From: Fluviicola sp. | Lineage (GTDB): Bacteria > Bacteroidota > Bacteroidia > Flavobacteriales_D > Crocinitomicaceae | NCBI GenBank assembly: GCA_017983675.1 | Contig: JAGOAZ010000016.1 | Span: forward strand, 1-51,573 | Reading direction: 5' to 3' | Length of the DNA stretch: 51,573 nucleotides | Shown here: piece after piece, positions 45,080 to 51,573 of the stretch | How the letters are laid out: every line of letters starts with the position of its first letter | Position numbering within the stretch: position 1 is the stretch's first letter | Translations under genes and position numbers: made by a program | The notes under the pieces: generated by a model | What the model was told of the DNA's origin: nothing | What the model saw: only the letters and a program-made list of their open reading frames with translations | Databases searched by the model: none

Positions 45080-45342
45080 CTTTTTTCATTGATTTTTCCA
45101 ATCAAGCTAAAGAAGATGTTTTATATTTTCAAAAATCAGGAAACAAAGTCATTCTTCAAAAAATTAAACACTTGATTATTGACATAAAAGAAAATCCATT
45201 TACTGGAATTGGAAAGCCTGAACCATTAAAATATAATTTAATAGGACTTTGGTCTAGAAGAATTAACCGTGAACATCGATTGATTTATGAAGTGAAGGAA
45301 GAATATATCACAATCTTATCATTAAAAGGACATTACGAATAA
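45076..45342 (+). CDS. YoeB/Txe-family mRNA-cleaving toxin
   Basis: An 88-residue RelE-fold ribosome-dependent endoribonuclease. Alignment to E. coli YoeB is clear at KPEPLKYNLIGLWSRRINREHRLIYEV, placing the catalytic residues at Glu49, Arg68 and His86, with Tyr87 after it, an offset of 3 from E. coli Glu46/Arg65/His83/Tyr84. All are present, so it should be active. One residue (Glu88) follows the usual terminal His-Tyr. Overlap of 4 bases with the antitoxin. Confidence 0.92.
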   Translation: MTFFIDFSNQAKEDVLYFQKSGNKVILQKIKHLIIDIKENPFTGIGKPEPLKYNLIGLWSRRINREHRLIYEVKEEYITILSLKGHYE

Positions 45343-45430
45343 AGTTAGTCAACCTAAAAAAACATCGTCCAAATGAAAACGCTCAGGTTTTAAGATATTG
45401 TAGAATTATAAATCCAGCAGCGAGGAGGAT

Positions 45431-45988
45431 TTATTCATTATGTTTTTTCTTCAAGGCTACTCGCTTGTAATTTCCGTTTTTGTCTTTGATCACTTTGAAA
45501 CCTAACGCTTGCATTCGCTGAGGTACAGAATATTCTTTAATGTTTTGAAATTCTTCATCCGTAACATAACTTTCATAATATCTTCCATCTCGAAGATTTG
45601 GAAAATAATAACCAACTTTTAACATTTTTGTATAACACAACAAAGAATCTTCGATAACTTGAGTACACAACTTATCTACAATTTCTTCTCTAAAATCAAT
45701 TAAATCAAAAAAAATGGATCTATCAACATAAAATGAGTCGTTTGAAATGCCAACTAAGTATGTAGCGCTCTCATTATCTTGTCGATCAATATAAAGTTTT
45801 GAGATAACAACATTAAATCCAAAATTGGATAGCGAATCTTGAAATTTCATCTCTTTTTCTGTTAAAGAGACTTTTTCACTTTGCCAAAAGTCAAAATTAG
45901 CTTCATCCTCATAAGAAAGATCCAAGTTACAGGAACCTAATATTCCTAACAATAAAACTGAACTAAAAAACAATTTCAATTTCAACAT
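45431..45988 (-). CDS. Hypothetical lipoprotein
   Basis: An unrecognised 185-residue lipoprotein: signal peptide with lipobox LGILGSC (Cys20) from ATG 45988, then acidic DLSYEDEANFDFW. The body is mixed alpha/beta with repeated Tyr (GYYFPNLRDGRYYESYV) and a Lys-rich C-terminus (GNYKRVALKKKHN). No family recognised. A frame start at 46003 is less suited to a lipoprotein signal. It stands alone, convergent to the toxin gene. Confidence 0.65.
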   Translation of the reverse strand: MLKLKLFFSSVLLLGILGSCNLDLSYEDEANFDFWQSEKVSLTEKEMKFQDSLSNFGFNVVISKLYIDRQDNESATYLVGISNDSFYVDRSIFFDLIDFREEIVDKLCTQVIEDSLLCYTKMLKVGYYFPNLRDGRYYESYVTDEEFQNIKEYSVPQRMQALGFKVIKDKNGNYKRVALKKKHNE

Positions 45989-46189
45989 TTTACAAAAAAA
46001 CAAAGTAATACTTCAAAGGTGTTTTAATTAGTTGAAAGTACTAAAAAACAGATTCAAAAAAGCTTTTTTAAGAGTCTTTTCGATATAATTTCGGAAATTT
46101 CCAAAAAGTGAAAAACGTAATATTACATTTTTACTTCGGTTATTCATTTTAAACAGATTTACTATCACAACATGAAATGTTTCAGACCA
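45989..46189. other. Intergenic region with short palindromes
   Basis: No gene is supported here. It contains AAAAAAGCTTTTTT, a perfect palindrome (46056-46069), and GGAAATTTCC (46093-46102), also palindromic. Neither has clear terminator form; the first may end transcription from the response-regulator operon weakly. Confidence 0.4.
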
Positions 46190-46585
46190 TTATTCTGCCG
46201 TTAAAATCTCAGTAATAATTTGAGCTGTCAAGGGTTTTGAATAAAAACCTTTTACTAACTCGTAAGCGGTAGCTCGTTCGATTTCTTTTTCATTCAATGT
46301 AGAAGAAACGACATAAAACACCAAATGTTCGGTTGAGCAGTTTTGTTCCATGACTTTTTCTATCAACTCAAACCCATTTAAAAAGGGCATGTTTATATCT
46401 AAAAAAACCAAGGTCTTTTCGTTTGCATTATCATTCTTTTCTTTCGTTTCAAAAAAGGTTAATGCCGTTTGACTTGATTGAAAAGTAATGATTGGTATTG
46501 AGTTGTTGATTTGTTCAATCACCTTGTGATGAATGAAATTAAAAATTTGATCATCATCGATTAACACAATGTTTTTGAAAAGCAT
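46190..46585 (-). CDS. Single-domain response regulator
   Basis: A 131-residue receiver with no output domain. Acidic pocket LIDDDQ (9-13), phosphoacceptor Asp63 in VFLDINMP, the conserved Thr/Ser region VVSSTLN and Lys117 in YSKPL. It ends the signalling operon, 1 base after the histidine kinase gene. It probably receives phosphate from that kinase and acts through protein contacts. Confidence 0.92.
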   Translation of the reverse strand: MLFKNIVLIDDDQIFNFIHHKVIEQINNSIPIITFQSSQTALTFFETKEKNDNANEKTLVFLDINMPFLNGFELIEKVMEQNCSTEHLVFYVVSSTLNEKEIERATAYELVKGFYSKPLTAQIITEILTAE

Positions 46586-46586
46586 T

Positions 46587-49061
46587 TTACTTGTTTGAAA
46601 GTTTTATTAATACTGTTGTTCCTATCCCCTGTTCTGAAGAAATATGGATGGAACCATTTAATTTATTGACGATTTCTTGGCAAATATAAAGTCCTAAACC
46701 GGTGCCTTCGCTGGTTGTTGACGCACGATAAAACATGTTGAATATTTTGTCGATACTTTCTGCAGGAATTCCCTCGCCATTATCTTTTACCTTGATTCGT
46801 ATTTCGTTCTGAGTTTTAGTCATTTCAAAGGAAATAACAGCTGGTTTATCTTTTGAACGGTATTTAAACGCATTACCAATGATGTTTTTTAACAAGGTAT
46901 TTATCCGTGTTTTATCTGAGAAAATTTCAGGTTCGCAGTCAATTTTCATCTGAAATGACAGTGAATCGTCTGCTGAATATTTCAAGTCTTCCACAATTTG
47001 AGCGACCATCGTTTCAATATCAAACGATTCTTTCGTGATTTCGAGTCGGGCATTTCTCGAATATTCAAGGATTTCTTGAATGGTTCCATCCAAACGATTA
47101 ACGCTTGATTCGGCCATGTTCAAGTATTCTACCAATTCAATATCTAAATTCGGATGCAATTTGGTTAACATGATCAATCCTTTTATTGACAATAAAGGGG
47201 AACGTAAATCGTGTGAAACACTGTAAACAAAATTGTCTAATTCTGAATTGATTTTTTTCAATTCACTGTTCTTATTGAGTAAATCTAATTCTATGTTTTT
47301 TAAATCCGTTATATCAATAAAAGCATTTGTGAAACCTGCAATTTGATAAGCATTGTTATAATTGGTTGCGTTACTAACCAAGAAAAACCGTTTTGAATGA
47401 TCGGTTAATTCAATGGCTATTTCGTATAAATTATCGGCCAATTTCAAATACGATTCAATCATCCCCAACTCTTTTTTGACTTTGAATTCCGACTCAGGGC
47501 AATTCATGACGATTAATTTTTGCGGAGAAATCAAAGGGATTAATTCGTTTATCTTGCGATTCGTGAATATTATTTCACCAAATTCATCCAATTCAATTAG
47601 TCCGATATTGACGTGATCAATTATTCCTCTGTATTTTTCTTCGCTTTTCTTGAGTTTGTTTTCGGATTGTTTTGCTTCTGTAATATCTATTGAGGTTCCA
47701 ATTAAGCGAATAACACGACCATTTTCATCTTTTTCGGAGATTGAAACACCTTTTACAATGCGCAATTCATTGTCGTTTTCGCGGTAAATACGAAATTCTT
47801 GTTCGACAATATCCCGTTTACCATTGATCAATTGACCGATTTCATGGACTGCTCTGTTGAAGTCATCTGGATGTATCCGTCGCTCCCAAAGGGAATTGAA
47901 GTTGTCGTTTTCTTTGTTAACTATTCCATATTGCTCAATCAACACTTGATTCCACATCACAAATTCAGCCGTTAGATCATTTTCCCAAATTCCAATTTGC
48001 GATTTCGTTGTAATCAACTCGAAGCGCGAATTTATCTGCAACAAATCTTGCTGATTTTTTCGTTCATCGGTGATATCTCGTTGTAACGCAATAAAATTGA
48101 TGAGTTGGTGCTGGTCATCGAAAATCGGTGTGATTTCAAGGTTGACAAAATAAGGTGTTCCATTTTTGCGGTAATTCAGCAACGTTGTAGCAATTCCTTC
48201 GTGTTTTTGTAGTGCTAGAGCAATTTCTTTTACGGTCGTTTTGTCTGTTAATTCACCTTGTAAAAACTCTTTTGGTTTCTTCCCTTTTACATCATTCAAC
48301 TCAAACCCAGTAATGGTAATAAACGAATCGTTCACCCATTCAATACAACCGAAAGCATCAGTAATCACAACGCCATTTTTAGACTTCGTTGCAATCATCG
48401 ATAATTTCCGCAATTCTAACTCAGCGTCATGTATTTTTGTCAACTGCTGTTTTATTTGCTGACTTTTGTGCCTGTTAAAAAACAACGAGCGCACTTGTTG
48501 ACAAAATAGGTTAAAAATTGTGCTATGACTAGCATCCAATGTTCGATACAAAGGTGCGTTTTCAACTGAAATCAATCCCATTAACACACAAGAATAGTTA
48601 CTTTCTTTGTCTTCAAAATGAAAGAATAAAGCTTGATTGAATTGCCTAAAAACAACCGATCCCGACATTTGTGCATTTGAAAACACAAAAGGCGCTAATT
48701 CATTGGTTTGAAAAATGAAATTATCGATGCACTTTACAACTTCTTCTTCATCTATTTGATTTGCGTGTTTACCTTCAACAATTAATTGACTTTCTCCCCC
48801 TTTGTTTCGTATTAAAACAACCGATGTTTCTATTTCTAAAATATCAATTATTGTTTCCGAAATCAGGTGTAAAAAAGTTGAATTATCAATTTCATTTAAC
48901 GCCAAGTAATTGAATTTACTTAGGCGTTTGTATAATTCTAATTCATGGTCAAGTTGATTTTTTGCATTGATCAATTCTTGTTCCACGACCGAAAAACGGG
49001 TCACCCGCAATTGCAGTTCCCGATTTGCATGTATCAATTGTTGGTGTTCAACTTCACTCAT
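46587..49061 (-). CDS. Multi-PAS sensor histidine kinase
   Basis: An 824-residue kinase without membrane segments, so likely cytoplasmic. Layout: N-terminal coiled coil (about 1-55), a GAF-like region (about 60-195), PAS1 (about 220-335, VVITDAFGCIEWVND), PAS2 (about 345-465, LWERRIHPDDF, PAS_3 type), PAS3 (about 475-590), HisKA with phosphoacceptor His617 in SVSHDLRSP, and HATPase_c (about 685-823) with N-box Asn730, DNGEGIP (760-766) and GTGLGLYICQEI. PAS1 has the LOV-like run FLQGELTDK but no flavin-binding Cys. Sits between the FIST gene (5-base gap) and the receiver (1-base gap). Confidence 0.94.
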   Translation of the reverse strand: MSEVEHQQLIHANRELQLRVTRFSVVEQELINAKNQLDHELELYKRLSKFNYLALNEIDNSTFLHLISETIIDILEIETSVVLIRNKGGESQLIVEGKHANQIDEEEVVKCIDNFIFQTNELAPFVFSNAQMSGSVVFRQFNQALFFHFEDKESNYSCVLMGLISVENAPLYRTLDASHSTIFNLFCQQVRSLFFNRHKSQQIKQQLTKIHDAELELRKLSMIATKSKNGVVITDAFGCIEWVNDSFITITGFELNDVKGKKPKEFLQGELTDKTTVKEIALALQKHEGIATTLLNYRKNGTPYFVNLEITPIFDDQHQLINFIALQRDITDERKNQQDLLQINSRFELITTKSQIGIWENDLTAEFVMWNQVLIEQYGIVNKENDNFNSLWERRIHPDDFNRAVHEIGQLINGKRDIVEQEFRIYRENDNELRIVKGVSISEKDENGRVIRLIGTSIDITEAKQSENKLKKSEEKYRGIIDHVNIGLIELDEFGEIIFTNRKINELIPLISPQKLIVMNCPESEFKVKKELGMIESYLKLADNLYEIAIELTDHSKRFFLVSNATNYNNAYQIAGFTNAFIDITDLKNIELDLLNKNSELKKINSELDNFVYSVSHDLRSPLLSIKGLIMLTKLHPNLDIELVEYLNMAESSVNRLDGTIQEILEYSRNARLEITKESFDIETMVAQIVEDLKYSADDSLSFQMKIDCEPEIFSDKTRINTLLKNIIGNAFKYRSKDKPAVISFEMTKTQNEIRIKVKDNGEGIPAESIDKIFNMFYRASTTSEGTGLGLYICQEIVNKLNGSIHISSEQGIGTTVLIKLSNK

Positions 49062-49066
49062 GCATG

Positions 49067-50254
49067 TTATTTACGATAAAGTGTATATAATGCCGTTGTG
49101 TAATTGTGGTAGGTGTTTTTTCCATTCAAACGTGCAAATTCACCAAAACCATACATTCCTAACCACGGAGGACAAACGCCATTCTCATAAAAAGGGTACT
49201 GCATTTTACTCACCAACTCTTCCTTGATGACACGGTTAAACAAAAATCGTCCACGTGCCAAACAATCTGCATGAAAAACGGCTATTGGTTTTTTACCTTG
49301 AGCACGTTCTGTCATTTTATTCACCATTTTTTCCATTTCGGAAAATATCAATTCCTCGTCACGTTTACACAACCAAATTTTGGTCCCTTCCACACAAGAA
49401 ACGGGATAGTAAATAGCTGAACCATCGTGTTTTGTCACAACGCGAAGGATGTGTTTATTTCCATATTCATTTGCTTGATCAGGAGTTAATTCTTCTGCGA
49501 TCGCTCCAATTGGAATAGATTCACCACACGTTGCGTTTTCTGGCAATCCTAAATGATGTAAATATTCTTCCCATGCAGGCTTGTGATTGATTTCATGAAT
49601 AATATGTCCATTGGCTTTCGTGACGATCATCGGCTCACCAATCGCATTAAAACCGTGTGTTGCTTGTGTATCAACCGTAATTGTTTCGTCGAAAAATCCA
49701 ACTGCATAAGCTGCGTGTTCATAAACTGTTCCATTGATTGCTTGGTAATTAATGAATCCTTTCATGTTATCTGAAGAGGTTGCACCAAACAAGGTCACAT
49801 CGGGACCGAAAACCAATTCAAATGCATCAATCACTTGTTGGTTATCGGTATCAATTCCCGAACCCAAAAAATAAATCATGTTTATCTTTTCTGATTGTGC
49901 TTTTAAATTCAAGGCCATTTGTTGGGCTTTTTCAAAAGCGGTCTTTCCAGAAATTTCTGGCACATGTGTCATTGCAAATTCTTTGCCTGTAACAGCCATT
50001 AATGCAATATCTTTCATGGATTCACTCACGCCTTCTTTACCTACAACACCACAACAAGAAGCAGCTAAAACGGTTGCTGTAGGAACAAGTTCTTTAGCTT
50101 GATCGACCAATTCTTGGAAATCATGCCCAATACTGGCATGAAAAATAAGCAAATCTGCTTCTTTGTATTTTGTACCTAGCGCTGATTCCAAGCACTCCAT
50201 CACACCTCTTTTTGTGTTAACAACGCGCGTACTTGCTGAAAAAAATTGTAGCAT
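49067..50254 (-). CDS. FIST-domain sensory protein
   Basis: FIST N and C domains bind small ligands, proposed to be amino acids, in signalling. The 395-residue protein has FIST_N (about 1-195: LLIFHASIGHDFQELVDQA, ASCCGVVGKEGVS, YFLGSGIDTDNQ, LFGATSSDN) and FIST_C (about 200-370: YYPVSCVEGTKIWLCKRDE, IAVFHADCLARG and the final FGEFARLNGKNTYHNYTTAL). Such proteins occur next to kinases or chemoreceptors. Here it precedes the PAS kinase in one transcription unit and probably supplies a sensing subunit. The ligand cannot be deduced. Confidence 0.92.
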   Translation of the reverse strand: MLQFFSASTRVVNTKRGVMECLESALGTKYKEADLLIFHASIGHDFQELVDQAKELVPTATVLAASCCGVVGKEGVSESMKDIALMAVTGKEFAMTHVPEISGKTAFEKAQQMALNLKAQSEKINMIYFLGSGIDTDNQQVIDAFELVFGPDVTLFGATSSDNMKGFINYQAINGTVYEHAAYAVGFFDETITVDTQATHGFNAIGEPMIVTKANGHIIHEINHKPAWEEYLHHLGLPENATCGESIPIGAIAEELTPDQANEYGNKHILRVVTKHDGSAIYYPVSCVEGTKIWLCKRDEELIFSEMEKMVNKMTERAQGKKPIAVFHADCLARGRFLFNRVIKEELVSKMQYPFYENGVCPPWLGMYGFGEFARLNGKNTYHNYTTALYTLYRK

Positions 50255-50256
50255 GT

Positions 50257-51291
50257 TTATTTTTTTAATTGTGTATAATCGAAGTCCAATTGCGTAATAG
50301 AACTAACTCCTCTTTGTCCGAAGGTACTTGTCACCCCATTTATTCCGTTTCTTCCTGGATTTGCAGGTGTAGCGCCTTCGGTATTTTTTCCAGGTTTCCC
50401 ACCTAATCCTCCTTTACCGGGTTGGCCTGGGCTTCCTGGATTTACTGAAATGGAAATATTGTTTTGAATTGCTGTAGCAGAAGGGTGAATATAACACATT
50501 ACCGAACCGCCATTTCCACCAAAACCTGCATTTCCGCCATTACCACCATCACCGCCATCACCAGCACTTTTTGTTTTATTATTGTAATTTTCTGCGTCTT
50601 TCCCATTACCTCCAGTTCCGCCGTCACCACCATCACCGCCAGTTCCACCAGAAGCATTGATTGAAAAACGTTCGTTTGTTGATTGATAGTAATAGGTTTC
50701 ATTCAATGTCACGTTTTGTACATGAAAAAAATATTGGCTACTATCTTTCCAAATATGAATGATTAGTTCCGCCCCATTTATGCCATTACGACCATTTTCA
50801 CCATTGTATCCTGTTTTTCCACAACGAAACAGCAATGCCTGTCCTCCATCTCCGCCAGAATAACCACTTCCTGCTTTTGGTTGGCGAAAATCGAGATTTA
50901 GAGGCGCGAAAAAATTTAAGCGCAAAGTATCCCAATTTGAGAAAATAACTCCTTCACTATTCGAAATTGACATTTTCACAGGTACTATATTTTGTGAAAA
51001 TTTAGTCGGTTTTACACTTGTAATAATGGTTCCTTTTTCTCCTCTGATTTGGATATTTTGTGTTGCAACAGTTATTCGTTTTTCATCTGTATTTATCAAC
51101 TCTCCCGATTTCATTTTTATTAAAACCGACCCCTTAATTGGAACACTATAATTCATGTCTTGATGTGGATCATATTCAAGAATTAAGGCATCAATTTCAT
51201 TGAAATCAATTTTATTCACGGGATTACATCCGACCACAATAAAAAAAGCAAAGAATATTCCCATTTTGGGAAAACTACGTAGAAACATCAT
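50257..51291 (-). CDS. Collagen-like glycine-repeat lipoprotein
   Basis: A 344-residue exported protein from ATG 51291 with lipobox FIVVGC (Cys22). The N-terminal 140 residues are a beta-rich region (SVLIKMKSGELIN, TVATQNIQIRGEKG). From about 145 come glycine-rich repeats: GGDGGQALLFRCG, GYNGENGRNGING, GTGGDGGDGGTGGNGKD, GDGGDGGNGGNAGFGGNGG and GSPGQPGKGGLGGKPG, a loose Gly-X-Y pattern. I do not know its function. The frame begins with GTG at 51300, but lipoprotein logic favours ATG 51291 or 51288. It heads the FIST-kinase-receiver operon (2-base gap to FIST). Confidence 0.72.
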   Translation of the reverse strand: MMFLRSFPKMGIFFAFFIVVGCNPVNKIDFNEIDALILEYDPHQDMNYSVPIKGSVLIKMKSGELINTDEKRITVATQNIQIRGEKGTIITSVKPTKFSQNIVPVKMSISNSEGVIFSNWDTLRLNFFAPLNLDFRQPKAGSGYSGGDGGQALLFRCGKTGYNGENGRNGINGAELIIHIWKDSSQYFFHVQNVTLNETYYYQSTNERFSINASGGTGGDGGDGGTGGNGKDAENYNNKTKSAGDGGDGGNGGNAGFGGNGGSVMCYIHPSATAIQNNISISVNPGSPGQPGKGGLGGKPGKNTEGATPANPGRNGINGVTSTFGQRGVSSITQLDFDYTQLKK

Positions 51292-51381
51292 TTTAAACAC
51301 CTGTTTTACCTACAAGTATACTAAAAATCAAAGGGTTGTCAAAGAGAAAAGTGTTAGAAGATTTTAAGTTTAAAGATTGGA

Positions 51382-51399
51382 ATCCCGAAGCGTCGGGAT
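51382..51399. repeat. Short intergenic inverted repeat ATCCCGA-AGCG-TCGGGAT
   Basis: ATCCCGA (51382-51388) pairs with TCGGGAT (51393-51399) around AGCG. GC-rich hairpins of this kind are dispersed between genes in many Bacteroidota genomes. It is followed by short AATTGGAAAA-type direct repeats (51401-51440) of low complexity. Confidence 0.5.
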
Positions 51400-51490
51400 G
51401 GAAAATTGGAAAATTATAAAATTGGAAAAAAGGAAAAAAGTAATATCTTAGATTCAACTCATAAATGCAACTTAGGTAGCAATTAAGCAA

Positions 51491-51514
51491 AGAGGGAAGA
51501 AAGTTCTTCCCTCT
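51491..51514. terminator. Perfect hairpin near the right edge, possible terminator
   Basis: AGAGGGAAGAA and TTCTTCCCTCT form an exact 11-base inverted repeat with a 2-base centre. The T-run on the minus side is short (CTCTTTGC), and none follows on the plus side, so termination strength is uncertain. It would close the partial gene that enters from the right edge. Confidence 0.45.
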
Positions 51515-51537
51515 AAAAGGATAAATGCTTAACTTGA

Positions 51538-51573
51538 CTACCAACCAAAGTTGTCAATTATGAGCCATTTAAC
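51538..51573 (-). CDS. Possible C-terminal end of a gene entering from the right edge
   Basis: One minus-strand frame is open from the edge for 11 codons (ending DNFGW) to a TAG stop at 51538-51540, with a hairpin 24 bases after it. The other two frames stop at once. Too short to identify; support is the hairpin only. Confidence 0.2.
   Translation of the reverse strand, partial: VKWLIIDNFGW

Noticed and set aside
44863..45342. Recent horizontal transfer of the toxin-antitoxin cassette
   Set aside because: No flanking repeats, integrase or tRNA site were seen, and base composition looked like the surroundings by eye; transfer cannot be claimed.
48245..48284. LOV-type photoreceptor domain in PAS1 of the histidine kinase (FLQGELTDK)
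   Set aside because: The flavin-binding Cys of GxNCRFLQ is missing (the segment is GKKPKEFLQG), so no light sensing is supported; an ordinary PAS domain is more likely.
50499..50702. Alternative-frame ORF of 67 codons rich in Met and Val, inside the collagen-like gene
   Set aside because: It is the frame-shifted shadow of the GGxGG repeat; no start context or independent support.
51400..51440. Short repeats of AATTGGAAAA that look like a small direct-repeat array
   Set aside because: Repeats are only about 10 bases, spacers are unequal and A-rich, and no cas genes are present; low-complexity sequence, not CRISPR.
51293..51544. Minus-strand ORF of 83 codons at the right edge
   Set aside because: It crosses two hairpins and low-complexity A-rich sequence, and its translation has no domain-like features.

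Overview
The window is an AT-rich, gene-dense stretch of a Bacteroidota chromosome, most likely Flavobacteriales and perhaps near Crocinitomicaceae/Fluviicola (the family-level guess is weak). The evidence is T9SS C-terminal sorting domains on three secreted proteins, a GldI-type lipoprotein, Bacteroidota-restricted families (DUF4835, DUF4290, DUF4377, Bacteroidota-type RpoZ, BamD), near absence of Shine-Dalgarno sequences, and repeated TAnnTTTG promoter elements of the Bacteroidota type.

Layout. Positions 1-2870 (minus) hold the start of topoisomerase IV parE, corA, a HutG-like ureohydrolase and a thioesterase. dnaA follows on the plus strand with a leader hairpin and a terminator, then a YigZ protein and an M42 peptidase. 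Next come a HI0933-like flavoprotein (minus), DUF983 and a Crp/Fnr regulator (plus), MuiA (minus), and the operon TPR-ribH-glmM (minus).

13158-18334 is the most notable region. A cobalamin riboswitch precedes four tightly packed genes: a DUF4465 protein with a T9SS tail, a TonB-dependent receptor, a YVTN/DUF5074-type beta-propeller lipoprotein resembling BtuG, and a second T9SS-tailed surface protein. I read this as a vitamin B12 (or corrinoid) capture and import locus.

18331-31810 carries two methyltransferases, an aldehyde dehydrogenase, the set YcxB/YdcF/AlkB, fabI with a well-formed promoter, the operon DUF4377-DUF423-MBL hydrolase, and the conserved Bacteroidota operon bamD-rpoZ-coaBC-DUF4835-recN. 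A patatin-like protein that lacks its catalytic serine lies beside it. 31898-41763 holds an M23/LysM peptidase, the operon dapA-DHH-gldI-FKBP, ligA, and the operon DUF4290-murA-tlpA-prmC. MurA has Asp in place of the fosfomycin target Cys. A large CotH-kinase/lamin-tail T9SS protein follows.

44463-45342 is a small XRE regulator/antitoxin/YoeB-like toxin cassette. 46190-51291 is a minus-strand signalling operon: a collagen-like glycine-rich lipoprotein, a FIST sensor protein, a multi-PAS histidine kinase and a single-domain response regulator. I saw no tRNA, rRNA, CRISPR array, transposase or prophage. Only two gaps exceed 300 bases: 2871-3215 (dnaA upstream region) and 13034-13450 (riboswitch region).
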